Assembly: GCF_937138205.1 (NCBI RefSeq)
Contig: NZ_CAKZOT010000103.1
Coordinates: 22,593-86,592 of the forward strand
DNA length: 64,000 bases
Direction: 5' to 3'
Source: an uncultured Rhodospira sp.
GTDB lineage: Bacteria > Pseudomonadota > Alphaproteobacteria > Rhodospirillales > Rhodospirillaceae
Part shown: positions 1-7,586 of the stretch, in pieces
How the letters are laid out: the number at the start of each line of letters is the position of its first letter
Numbering within the stretch: position 1 is the first letter of the stretch
Position numbers and translations under genes: made by a program
The notes under the pieces: generated by a model
Database searches by the model: none
What the model was told of the DNA's origin: nothing
The model's input: the letters and a program-made list of their open reading frames with translations, nothing else

Positions 1-334
1 GGGTGTTGAGCGGTACCGGAACCAGACCGGCCTTGATGGCGCCCCAGAACAGGAACAGGAACTCCGGGCAGTCCTTGACCACCAGAATGACCCGCGCGCC
101 CGGGTTCAGTCCCTGCCCCCGCAGGACGTTGCCGCAGCGGTTCACCCCGGCGGCCAGGTCGGCATAGGTGACGGTGCGGCCGGTCGTCGTGAGGTACGCG
201 GTCCTGTCGCCCCGCCCCTCCTCCAGGTGGCGGTCGATGAAGGGCACGGCGACATTGAAGCCCGGACCAAAGCGAATGGTCGCGGGCGACGTCGCCGGAT
301 CGACGGTCAGTGTCGGTGTCCGTACCTCCACCAT
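1..334 (-). CDS. Acyl-CoA synthetase, benzoate-CoA ligase-like, N-terminal part (runs off window)
   Basis: This is the first 111 codons of an ATP-dependent acid:CoA ligase of the AMP-binding superfamily; the rest lies left of the window. The start ATG at 334 has a GGAGGGGG Shine-Dalgarno about 8 nt upstream. Visible features are FNVAVPFIDRHL followed by a YADLAAGVNRCGNVLR block and the ILVVKDCPEFLFLFWGAIKAG helix, the arrangement I know from the N-terminal region of benzoate-CoA ligases. The gene follows livF by 28 bp and is probably the last or next gene of the importer operon, which suggests it activates the imported acid to its CoA thioester. The exact substrate cannot be read from this fragment; other aryl- or alkyl-acid ligases remain possible. 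Confidence 0.75.
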   Translation of the reverse strand, partial: MVEVRTPTLTVDPATSPATIRFGPGFNVAVPFIDRHLEEGRGDRTAYLTTTGRTVTYADLAAGVNRCGNVLRGQGLNPGARVILVVKDCPEFLFLFWGAIKAGLVPVPLNT

Positions 335-362
335 ACGCTGTACCCCCTCCGCTGCCCGGTCT

Positions 363-1082
363 CTAAAGGCTCAGGTGCCGGGTCAGGGCGTCCTGGTCCC
401 GCGCGATCTCGGCGGCGGCGCCCGCCATGACAATGCGGCCCTTGACCATGACCATGGCCCGGTCGCTGAAGGCCAGTAGGTCCTTGACGTTCTTGTCCAC
501 CAGAAGGGCAGCGATGCCGGACTCACGGACCGTCCGGATGACCGCCCAGATCTCCTTGCGGATCAGCGGGGCCAGCCCCTCGGTGGCCTCGTCCATGATG
601 AGCAGGTCCGGATTGGTCATCAGCGCCCGGCCGATCGAGACCATCTGCTGCTCGCCCCCCGACAGGCGGTCACCCAGACTGCCGATGCGCTCGGCCAGGC
701 GCGGAAAGGTGTCGAGCACCCGCTCCAGGGTCCAGTCGCGGCGGCCGTCCAGGCCAGGACGCGCCGCCATCACCAGGTTCTCCCGCACCGTCAGGTTGGG
801 GAACACGCCCCGCCCCTCCGGCACCACGGCGATGCCCTGGCGAACGATGGCCTTGGGCGGTGCCCCCGTCATGACCCGGCCGTTGACCCGCACCGCGCCG
901 TGGGTCGGCCGCAGCAGGCCCAGCAGCGTGCGCAGCGTGGTCGTCTTGCCCATGCCGTTGCGGCCCAGCAGGCACACCACCTCGCCGCGTTCCACCCGCA
1001 GCGACACCCCGTGCAGGATGTGGCTGGAGCCGATGTGCGTGTGCAGCCCGTCGCCCTCAAGGATCGGCGGCGTCTCCGTCAT
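363..1082 (-). CDS. livF: Branched-chain-type ABC transporter ATP-binding protein LivF
   Basis: 239-residue ATPase subunit of a HAAT-type (branched-chain amino acid / aromatic acid) importer, working with LivG on the cytoplasmic face of LivH/LivM. Walker A GRNGMGKTT is at residues 40-48, the ABC signature LSGGEQQ at 140-146 and Walker B LLIMDE at 160-165. The segment after Walker B that carries the usual H-loop reads LLVDKNV where LivF proteins normally have VEQN, so the switch residue is non-histidine as usual for LivF, with an Asp-Lys variation. It overlaps livG by 4 bp (ATGA), indicating translational coupling. Length and motif order fit the family. Confidence 0.9.
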   Translation of the reverse strand: MTETPPILEGDGLHTHIGSSHILHGVSLRVERGEVVCLLGRNGMGKTTTLRTLLGLLRPTHGAVRVNGRVMTGAPPKAIVRQGIAVVPEGRGVFPNLTVRENLVMAARPGLDGRRDWTLERVLDTFPRLAERIGSLGDRLSGGEQQMVSIGRALMTNPDLLIMDEATEGLAPLIRKEIWAVIRTVRESGIAALLVDKNVKDLLAFSDRAMVMVKGRIVMAGAAAEIARDQDALTRHLSL

Positions 1083-1837
1083 GGCTCCGCCTCCTCGCCC
1101 AGGTAGGCCTCGCGGACGGTGGCGCTGGCGCGGATCCGCTCGACCGACCCCGTTTCCAGCACGGCGCCGTTGACCATCACCGTGATGCGCTCGGCGATGG
1201 CGAAAACCGCGTCCATGTCGTGCTCGATCAGGATCATGGTGTGGTCGGCGGCCAGTCGCCGCAGCAGGTCCGTGACCCGCCGCGATTCCTCCTGCCCCAT
1301 TCCCGCCAGAGGCTCGTCGAGCAGCAGCAGGGTCGGCTCGGTGGCCATCATCATGCCGATTTCAAGCTGGCGTTTCTCGCCGTGGCTGAGGGTGGCGGCG
1401 ACGGTGCCGGCGCGGGCCTCCAGCCCGCACAGCGCCAGGGCGTGCTCGGCCCGCGCCTGGACCTGGCGGCGGGCGGCGCGCGAGGGCCGGATGCGGGCCA
1501 GCCCGCCCGGCAGCCGGGACAGCGCGCCCAGGCGGCAATTGTCCAGGCAGGTCAGCTCGGGCAGGATGTTGGTCTTCTGATAGCTGCGGCCGATGCCCAT
1601 ACGCACGCGCCGCTGCACGGGCCGCGCGGTGATGTCCCGCCCCCGGAACCGAATGGTGCCGCTGGTGGGCGGCAGGTCGCCGGACAACAGATTGATCGCC
1701 GTCGTCTTGCCCGCGCCGTTGGGACCGATGATGGCGTGAACCACCCCCTCGTCGAAGGCGATCGAGGCGTTGTTCACCGCCCGCAGGCCGCCAAACCGCC
1801 GGGTCAGGGCGCGGGTTTCCAGGATCGGCTCAGCCAT
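1079..1837 (-). CDS. livG: Branched-chain-type ABC transporter ATP-binding protein LivG
   Basis: 252-residue ATPase subunit pairing with LivF. Walker A GPNGAGKTT is at residues 38-46; the signature is the LivG-type LSHGEKRQLEIG, then Walker B LLLLDEP, the LivG-specific LAGMGQEE and an H-loop IEHDMD. A longer open frame begins 30 codons upstream, but the ATG at 1837 is preferred: the upstream part lies inside livM, and a GGAGGGC Shine-Dalgarno precedes 1837. The gene overlaps the 3' end of livM by 8 bp. Together with livM, livH and the binding protein it forms one leftward operon. Confidence 0.9.
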   Translation of the reverse strand: MAEPILETRALTRRFGGLRAVNNASIAFDEGVVHAIIGPNGAGKTTAINLLSGDLPPTSGTIRFRGRDITARPVQRRVRMGIGRSYQKTNILPELTCLDNCRLGALSRLPGGLARIRPSRAARRQVQARAEHALALCGLEARAGTVAATLSHGEKRQLEIGMMMATEPTLLLLDEPLAGMGQEESRRVTDLLRRLAADHTMILIEHDMDAVFAIAERITVMVNGAVLETGSVERIRASATVREAYLGEEAEP

Positions 1838-2861
1838 CGTCGCCGCCCTCCGCCTCGGCCGGCGCGGCCCGTCGGCGCCGGAGCCAGGGCGGCCCCGCCC
1901 CCCGCGTGAGCAGACTGACCAGGCCATTCGGCAGGAACAGCACCACGGCGATGACGAACAGGCCGACGGCCAGCTTCCAATGACTGGTCAGGTCGGCGAC
2001 CCAGTCCTCCAGCAGCACCAGGGTCAGCGCGCCGATGACCGGCCCCACCAGAGTCCCCATGCCGCCCAGGATGACGATGATCAGCACCATGGCGGACTCG
2101 TGCCAGCCCAGGTGGGCCGGGCTGATGAAGCCGCTGCGGGCGACCTCCAGGAACCCGGCCAGCCCGGCCACCGTGCCGGCGATGACGAACACCGCGAGCT
2201 GATAGCGCTGCACGTCGTGGCCCAGCGCCCGCGTCCGGCCCGGGTTGATGCGCACGCCACGCACGATCTGCCCGAACGGTGCCTGCATCAGCAGCCACAG
2301 CAGCGCGTACACCGCCACCAGGCAGGCCCAGGCGGTGTAGTAGAAGACCGTGCGGTCGGACAGGTCGAGCAGCGTCAGGCCACCCACCGCCAGCACCGGC
2401 TTGTCCCAGACGGTGACGCCGTCGGTCCCGCCCCAGTACGACACGTCGTGGAAGAACAGGTAGGTCATCTGGCCCAGGGCCAGCGTGATCATGATGAAGT
2501 AGATGCCGGAGGTGCGCACGCTGATCCAGCCGATCACCAGCGCCAGCAGCGCCGAGACCGCCAGCGAGGCCGGCAGCAGCAACGCCATGTCCGTCACCCC
2601 GGCCTTCAGGATCAGGGTGGCGGTGATGTACCCGGCGGCGCCCGAAAAGGCCGCGTGCCCCAGGCTCACCAAGCCGGTGTAGCCGACCAGCAGATCCAGA
2701 CTCATGGCCAGGATGCCCAGGACGATGATCTTGGCCATCAGACGGACGTAGAAGGTTTCGCCGACCAAGGGGTAGAAGGCGAGCGCCACCGCCACGACCA
2801 CGAACAGCAGCGGCAGAACCAGGGACGGTGACAGTGGCGATGAGGGGAAGCGAGGCGTCAT
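1830..2861 (-). CDS. livM: Branched-chain-type ABC transporter permease LivM
   Basis: 343-residue inner-membrane permease. It is almost entirely hydrophobic helices up to about residue 315, followed by a charged cytoplasmic tail rich in Arg and Glu. The motif GILAMSLDLLVGYTGLVSLG near residues 50-70 is the classic LivM signature, and LGHAAFSGAAGY follows. Later AALTLVLLEDW-type helices match the family. It lies 6 bp downstream of livH and overlaps livG by 8 bp. With LivH it forms the transmembrane channel of the importer. Confidence 0.9.
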   Translation of the reverse strand: MTPRFPSSPLSPSLVLPLLFVVVAVALAFYPLVGETFYVRLMAKIIVLGILAMSLDLLVGYTGLVSLGHAAFSGAAGYITATLILKAGVTDMALLLPASLAVSALLALVIGWISVRTSGIYFIMITLALGQMTYLFFHDVSYWGGTDGVTVWDKPVLAVGGLTLLDLSDRTVFYYTAWACLVAVYALLWLLMQAPFGQIVRGVRINPGRTRALGHDVQRYQLAVFVIAGTVAGLAGFLEVARSGFISPAHLGWHESAMVLIIVILGGMGTLVGPVIGALTLVLLEDWVADLTSHWKLAVGLFVIAVVLFLPNGLVSLLTRGAGPPWLRRRRAAPAEAEGGDDG

Positions 2862-2867
2862 GACCCG

Positions 2868-3740
2868 TCACCGTGGCGCGAACAGGCCGCTCGGCCGCCA
2901 GACCAGCACCAGCGCCATCAGGGCATAGACCACCACGCCGGCGGCCTCGGGCACGAACACGGCGCCGAAGGTGTCCGCCAGCCCGATCAGCATGGCGCCC
3001 CAAAAGGCCCCCTGGATCGACCCCACCCCGCCGACCACGACGACGACGAACGACATGATCAGGATATCGTCGCCCATGGTCGGATAGACGGAATTGACGG
3101 GCGCGGCGATCATGCCGGCGAACACGGCCAACCCCACCCCCAGGCCGAACACGGCCATGAACAGCCGGTTCACGTCGACCCCCATCAGTTCCACCATCTC
3201 GCGGTTGGAGGCGCTGGCGCGGATCATCATGCCCAGACGGGTGTAGCGGATCAGCGCCAGCAGCCCGAGCGCCGTGGCGATACACGCGGCGGAGATGAAC
3301 AGCCGGTAGACCGGATAGGCCTGGGTGTCGGTCAGCGGGATTGATCCGGCCAATACGGCCGGCACGTCCACCCCATGCACGTCGTCGCCCCACAGGATGG
3401 TGATCAGTTCCCCGATCACCAGGATCATCCCGAAGGTGAACAGCACCTGCAGCAGGTGGTCGCGGTGGTACAGATGGACGAACCCCAGCCGCTCCAGCAG
3501 CAGGCCGAGCAGGACGCTGATCGGCACGCCGATGGCCACCCCGAGAAAAAAGTTCCCCGTCGCCCCGGCCAGCCAGAACGCCAGATAGGCCCCCACCATG
3601 TAAAAGGCGCCATGGGCCAGGTTGACGATGCCCATGATTCCGAAGATGAGCGTCAGACCGCTGGCCACCAGGAACAGCAGGAACCCGTACTGGATCCCGT
3701 TCATAGCCTGAATCAAATAATAAGTGTAGTCCGCGTCCAT
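2868..3740 (-). CDS. livH: Branched-chain-type ABC transporter permease LivH
   Basis: 290-residue inner-membrane permease partner of LivM. The start is set at the ATG at 3740 (MDADYTYYLIQAMNGIQYG), the canonical LivH beginning; the frame stays open upstream into the binding-protein gene but that part is compositionally noise. Family hallmarks are LTLIFGIMGIVNLAHGAFYM near residues 27-47 and GLGVGLAVFAGMIAAPV and VVVVGGVGSIQGAFWGA further on. About 100 bp with a strong hairpin separate it from the upstream binding-protein gene, which is typical of this operon type. Confidence 0.9.
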   Translation of the reverse strand: MDADYTYYLIQAMNGIQYGFLLFLVASGLTLIFGIMGIVNLAHGAFYMVGAYLAFWLAGATGNFFLGVAIGVPISVLLGLLLERLGFVHLYHRDHLLQVLFTFGMILVIGELITILWGDDVHGVDVPAVLAGSIPLTDTQAYPVYRLFISAACIATALGLLALIRYTRLGMMIRASASNREMVELMGVDVNRLFMAVFGLGVGLAVFAGMIAAPVNSVYPTMGDDILIMSFVVVVVGGVGSIQGAFWGAMLIGLADTFGAVFVPEAAGVVVYALMALVLVWRPSGLFAPR

Positions 3741-3801
3741 GCGATGCCCGCGCCCCCGCCGGTGCCAGGAAGACCAGGAATGGTGATCCGAGAGGGAATG
3801 A

Positions 3802-3832
3802 GGGCCGACGGCCGCGCGCGACGCGTCGGCCC
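3802..3832 (-). promoter_or_regulatory. Intercistronic hairpin between binding-protein gene and livH
   Basis: GGGCCGACG (3802-3810) pairs perfectly with CGTCGGCCC (3824-3832) across a 13-nt loop. There is no T-run in the direction of transcription, so it looks like an mRNA-stabilising or attenuating stem-loop rather than a full terminator. Such hairpins after solute-binding-protein genes are known to raise the amount of binding protein relative to the membrane subunits; that role here is inferred. Confidence 0.5.
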
Positions 3833-3840
3833 CTCCGGGT

Positions 3841-5031
3841 TCAGAGCGCGCAGCCCGTGGCCGGGTCCTCCACATCCTCGGCGGCGACGCCCAGGATGTG
3901 GTCCTGGCCGTTGCGGACCTCCCGCAGGTAAATGTCCTGGATCGGGTTGTGCGCCTTCGACATGCGAAACGTGCCGCGCGGGCTTTCGATCTCGGCGGCC
4001 TCCATGGCGGCGAACAGGTCGCTCTTGGCCGAAATGTCGCCCTGAACGGCCTCCAGGCCCTTCGCCAGCAGGGTGGCGGTGTCATAGCCCTGGACGGCGA
4101 ACACGTCGGACTCCCGCCCCGTGTTGGCCTGGAAGTCCTCGCGGAACTTCATGTTGAGCGGATTGTCGAGCGCGACCGAATAGTGCAGCGTCGTCTTGAT
4201 CCCCTCGGCCGCGTCACCGGCGCCGCCCAGCACGCCCTCGGTCAGGAAGCCCGGCCCATACAGCGGGATCTGGCCATGCAGACCGGCGGCCGCGTAGTCC
4301 TTGATGAACTTCAGCGCCCCACCGCCGGAGAAGAAGGCGAACACCGCGTCGGGCTTCATGGCGGCGATCTCGGTCAGGTAGGCCTGGAACTCGTCGCGCG
4401 GGAAGTCGAGCAGGAACTCCTTGGCGACCGTGCCGCCGCCGGCGGTGAAGGACTCCTTGAAGGCCTCCATCATTTCCAGGCCGGCCGCGTAGTTCCAGGT
4501 GATCAGCGCCACGTTGCGGTGCCCGTCCTTCAGGACCACGTCGCCGCACGGGTAGTTCGGCTGCCAGTTGGAGAACGAGGTCCGGAAGATGTTGGGGGCG
4601 CACAGCTCACGGGTAATGCGGTTGGCGCCGGCATTCGGCACGATGGTCAGCGTGCCTTCCTCGCGCACGATGGGCGCCATCGCCTGCACCACGCCCGAGT
4701 GGACGGTGCCCACGACGACGTCGACCTCTTCCTTGAGAACCAACTCGGTGACGTTGTCGACGGCCTTGGGCGGGGCGGACTCGTCGTCGACGCGCACGAA
4801 TTCGACCTCGGCGCCGCCAAGGGTTCCGCCCAGTTCCGCCATGCGCAGCATGAAGCCGTCGGTGATGTTGTTGCCCAGCTTGGCGTAGGTGCCGCTGTAG
4901 GGCAGCATGAAGCCGACCTTGACGCGCGGCGTTGAGCCGATGGCGAACCGGGGCAGGCCGGCCATCGTGGCGGCGGCAGCGGCGCCGCCCAGAACGGCGC
5001 GGCGGCTGGGGGTGAACCGGATACCAGACAT
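3841..5031 (-). CDS. ABC transporter substrate-binding protein (Leu/Ile/Val-binding fold, Tat signal)
   Basis: 396-residue periplasmic binding protein of the type I fold, first gene of the leftward importer operon. The N-terminus has a twin-arginine-like signal, SRRAVLGGAAAAATMAGLP, ending near residue 30, then the mature start VKVGFMLPYSGTYAKLGNNI typical of the Peripla_BP_6 family. The middle shows the usual Rossmann-like lobes (FFSGGGALKFIKDYAAAG). A CoA-ligase gene at the other end of the operon suggests an aromatic or other organic acid ligand rather than an amino acid, but the ligand cannot be decided from sequence. Tat export would imply folding before export; Sec export is also possible. 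Confidence 0.85.
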   Translation of the reverse strand: MSGIRFTPSRRAVLGGAAAAATMAGLPRFAIGSTPRVKVGFMLPYSGTYAKLGNNITDGFMLRMAELGGTLGGAEVEFVRVDDESAPPKAVDNVTELVLKEEVDVVVGTVHSGVVQAMAPIVREEGTLTIVPNAGANRITRELCAPNIFRTSFSNWQPNYPCGDVVLKDGHRNVALITWNYAAGLEMMEAFKESFTAGGGTVAKEFLLDFPRDEFQAYLTEIAAMKPDAVFAFFSGGGALKFIKDYAAAGLHGQIPLYGPGFLTEGVLGGAGDAAEGIKTTLHYSVALDNPLNMKFREDFQANTGRESDVFAVQGYDTATLLAKGLEAVQGDISAKSDLFAAMEAAEIESPRGTFRMSKAHNPIQDIYLREVRNGQDHILGVAAEDVEDPATGCAL

Positions 5032-5406
5032 GACGTTTCCCTCCCGAAGTGAATTGTGTCGTTGTGGTGCGGCTCGCCCGGTGTCCCGGCCCGCTCGTGC
5101 CCGTCCCGGACCTCACGAACGGGCGACGAACGCCGCTTCAACGCGTTCTTTGTTGTTTTGCGGTCCCCCCGGTCCATCGGTACGTCCGCGTCTCCGGCTG
5201 GCCTTCCCCTCACCGGAACGCCGCCCACAGGATGGCCGCGAGGATGCCCATACGATACCTGCGGCTAAATGCGCATTCAAGCACCATATTGCCAGTTGAT
5301 GGGCTAAACCGCCTTGGGAGGGTCAAACTCGCCTCGCTTACCGCCGGAATACGGGCTTTTTGCGTCGCGCCAAAGCCATTGCGCTCTCCCGGGCACCGGA
5401 CGGCGC
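5032..5406. other. Non-coding interval upstream of the importer operon
   Basis: This 375-bp gap separates the divergent-from-nothing start of the binding-protein gene from the 3' end of the GNAT gene. It must contain the promoter of the leftward importer operon. Open frames here are short and have no recognisable product. I see no convincing operator palindrome, although the segment around 5265-5330 is noticeably AT-richer than the flanks. Confidence 0.5.
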
Positions 5407-5922
5407 TCAGTCCAGCCTGCGGGTAAACGACAGGCGCGGGCGCGGCGCGAAGCCCAGGTCGATCAGGAACGCCCGCAGACCGATGTCGTCCCAGGCCAGG
5501 CGCGTGACGACGCGGTCCACCCGCAGCGACGACAGATTGCGCATGAGCTGCGCCAGCAGGGCGCGTCCGATGCCGCGCCGGTTGAACAGCGGCACCACGC
5601 CGATGGTGTCCAGCACCGCCGTCGTCTCGATGCGGCCGAAGTCGCCGTAGTCCACCCGGGCCATCACGAAGCCCGCGAACTGGCCGTCGATCTCGGCGAC
5701 CAGGGACAGGCGCACACCGCTACCGCTCATCATCTCGGCCACCTTGCGCCTGTAGTAGGCGGTGCGGTCGCGGCCGGTGATGCGGCGGTCGGTGGCCACG
5801 ATCATGGGCAGGTCGGCCTCGACCATGGAACGGACGGTCACGGGATCGCTCAGCAGCGGGTCGGTTTCGGCGTCTTCGGACCGAGCGCCGGCGCGCTCGA
5901 CCAGGGGATTGGCACGGGTCAT
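5407..5922 (-). CDS. GNAT family N-acetyltransferase (paralogue 1)
   Basis: 171-residue predicted acetyl-CoA-dependent N-acyltransferase. The acetyl-CoA-binding motif A is visible as GVVPLFNRRGIGRALL (R-x-x-G-x-G) in the second half, preceded by the beta-strand pair SLVAEIDGQFAGFVMARVDY. The C-terminal strand reads FLIDLGFAPRPRLSFTRRL. A substrate cannot be assigned. It lies 10 bp downstream of a second GNAT gene with a clearly related sequence (DRRITGRDRTAYYRRK against DRRLTGQSRKGFFTRR), so the two are a tandem duplication in one operon. Confidence 0.8.
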   Translation of the reverse strand: MTRANPLVERAGARSEDAETDPLLSDPVTVRSMVEADLPMIVATDRRITGRDRTAYYRRKVAEMMSGSGVRLSLVAEIDGQFAGFVMARVDYGDFGRIETTAVLDTIGVVPLFNRRGIGRALLAQLMRNLSSLRVDRVVTRLAWDDIGLRAFLIDLGFAPRPRLSFTRRLD

Positions 5923-5932
5923 GGCATGGGCC

Positions 5933-6406
5933 TCACGGATGGGCGGTTTCGAGGTCCGGGGTCACGGGGCGTTCCAGCACCTGGTCGGGGGCCAGTTCGA
6001 ACCCGCGCGCCGCGAAGAAGCGGATCAGGTCCGTCTCGGACCAATCGGCCTCGCTGCGGATCTCGGTCACCCCCAGCGCCCGGGCGCGCGTTTCCAGATC
6101 GGTCATCAGGGCACCGGCGACGCCTTTCCCGCGAGACGTCGGCTCAAGGCCCACCGCGTCGATGACCGCCGAGGCGCGGACATCCCCGAATTCGCCGTCC
6201 TGCACGCGGGCCAGCAGGTAGCCGACCGGTGTCAAGCCATGGAGCGCCACCAGGGCGACGGTCGCGCCGCCCTCGGCTTGGCTGTCGGCCATGCGACGGG
6301 TGAAGAAGCCCTTGCGTGACTGGCCCGTCAGGCGCCGGTCGAGAGCGATGACGGCGTCCAGGTGCGCGGCCGTCATCGGAGTGATCTGGACATCTGGTTC
6401 GGTCAT
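5933..6406 (-). CDS. GNAT family N-acetyltransferase (paralogue 2)
   Basis: 157-residue predicted GNAT acyltransferase, the upstream member of the tandem pair. Motif A is GLEPTSRGKGVAGALM, and LVALHGLTPVGYLLARVQDGE corresponds to the strand before it. The start ATG at 6406 gives MTEPDVQITPMTAAHL, a normal GNAT opening; 17 upstream in-frame codons are judged non-coding. The gene faces away from the FabG-like gene, leaving about 150 bp for two divergent promoters. Substrate unknown; the similarity to its neighbour suggests diverged specificity after duplication. Confidence 0.8.
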   Translation of the reverse strand: MTEPDVQITPMTAAHLDAVIALDRRLTGQSRKGFFTRRMADSQAEGGATVALVALHGLTPVGYLLARVQDGEFGDVRASAVIDAVGLEPTSRGKGVAGALMTDLETRARALGVTEIRSEADWSETDLIRFFAARGFELAPDQVLERPVTPDLETAHP

Positions 6407-6555
6407 GGGGGTTCCAGCGGTTGGGGCCGGGCGATCGGCGGAGCCTTGACACGGCACGGGTCACGCGTCACGTTAAACCCGCATTGTGGTGCGTGAATAC
6501 GATTGAAGCGTGCCAGCGTTTTTTCCGTCCGTCAAGAGAGAGGGGCACGGGGCTG

Positions 6556-7296
6556 ATGCAGAGCGAACCCCAGACCGGCCGGGCCGATGGGCCGGCCTTC
6601 CAGGGTCGGGTGGCCATCGTCACCGGTGGGGCACGCGGCATTGGCCGGGCCATCGCCGACGCGCTGGCCGGCCAGGGCGCCGAGGTGCATGTGTTCGACC
6701 GCGACGCCCCCGAGGAAAGCGCCTCCGGTTTGGTGCCGCACACCCTCGATATCCGCGACAGCGCTCAGGTGGCCGAGGCCGTGGGCGGTCTCACCCGGCC
6801 GCCGACGCTGCTGGTCAACAACGCAGGCATCACGCGCGACCGCTCCATCGCGCGCATGAGCGACGAGGAATGGGAAACCGTGCTGGCGGTGAACCTGACC
6901 GGGGCCTTCAACCTGATCCGCGCCGTGGCCGCGCCGATGACCCAGGCCGGCGGCGGCCGGATCGTCAACATGGCCTCCATCAACGGGTTGCGGGGCAAGT
7001 TCGGGCAGGCCAACTACGCGGCATCAAAGGGCGGGTTGATCGCCCTGACCAAGACGGCGGCGCGCGAACTGGGGCCGAAGGGGGTGACCGTCAACGCCAT
7101 CGCCCCCGGCATGGTGATGACCGACATGGTGCGGGCGCTGCCCCAGGAGGTGCGCGACCGCGCCGCCGCCGAAAGCGTGCTGCCCGCGCTCCCGGAGGTG
7201 GACGACGTCGCCGCCGCCGCCCTGTTCCTGCTGTCCGACGCGGCGCGGTGCATTACGGGGCAGGTGCTTCAGGTGGATTCGGGGCAATACATTTAG
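6556..7296 (+). CDS. SDR family oxidoreductase, FabG / acetoacetyl-CoA reductase-like
   Basis: 246-residue classical short-chain dehydrogenase/reductase. The cofactor motif TGGARGIGRA is near residue 22, NNAGITRDR follows, and the catalytic Ser, Tyr and Lys are in NMASINGL and YAASKGG. The family-typical end is CITGQVLQVDSGQYI. The start ATG at 6556 is chosen because an AGAGAGGGG Shine-Dalgarno stands about 12 nt upstream; the open frame extends 45 codons further without support. It is close to 3-oxoacyl-ACP or acetoacetyl-CoA reductases. Its position beside the ethylmalonyl-CoA genes makes an acyl-CoA role attractive but unproven. Confidence 0.85.
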   Translation: MQSEPQTGRADGPAFQGRVAIVTGGARGIGRAIADALAGQGAEVHVFDRDAPEESASGLVPHTLDIRDSAQVAEAVGGLTRPPTLLVNNAGITRDRSIARMSDEEWETVLAVNLTGAFNLIRAVAAPMTQAGGGRIVNMASINGLRGKFGQANYAASKGGLIALTKTAARELGPKGVTVNAIAPGMVMTDMVRALPQEVRDRAAAESVLPALPEVDDVAAAALFLLSDAARCITGQVLQVDSGQYI

Positions 7297-7330
7297 AACC
7301 CCTCCCCAACCCCTCCCCGTAGTCGACTAT

Positions 7331-7531
7331 CTGAGTCACACACTTCTTCTTCATCTCGTCATTGCGAGGAGCGTAGCCCAAAAAACCAAAACTGGGGCAA
7401 TCCAGGGCGAATTATTGCGTCCTCCGCTCTGGATTGCTTCACCCTCGTCTTGCGACGAGGGTTCGCAATGACGAGTCACATCATTGCGCGGGCAAAGAGC
7501 GGCCGCTTCGGCGGAAAGATGTGTGACTCAG
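7331..7531. repeat. Palindromic dispersed repeat with nested inverted repeats
   Basis: A 201-bp non-coding block framed by an 11-bp perfect inverted repeat, CTGAGTCACAC (7331-7341) and GTGTGACTCAG (7521-7531). Inside it are a 13-bp perfect inverted repeat, CTCGTCATTGCGA (7355-7367) with TCGCAATGACGAG (7463-7475), and a 9-bp pair, GCAATCCAG (7397-7405) with CTGGATTGC (7429-7437). The GTCATTGCGA...GCAATCCAG wording is one I recognise from dispersed palindromic repeats in many bacteria. It is probably a MITE-like or REP-like element; no transposase is present. It sits between two genes that converge and could also act as a terminator. Confidence 0.75.
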
Positions 7532-7586
7532 AAACGCCGACGGCGGACGAGTGCACCTCATCCGCCGTCGGGAGATCGCAAGGTGA

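Noticed and set aside
427..1173. Long plus-strand open frame opposite livF and livG
   Set aside because: It is a GC-driven antisense shadow. Its translation is Arg/Ser/Pro-rich with no domain, while the minus strand has perfect ABC motifs.
3741..3840. Upstream extension of livH by 115 codons
   Set aside because: The extension lies in the binding-protein gene and the intercistronic hairpin; the ATG at 3740 gives the normal LivH start.
7331..7531. Insertion sequence
   Set aside because: There is no transposase frame; only a palindromic repeat is supported.
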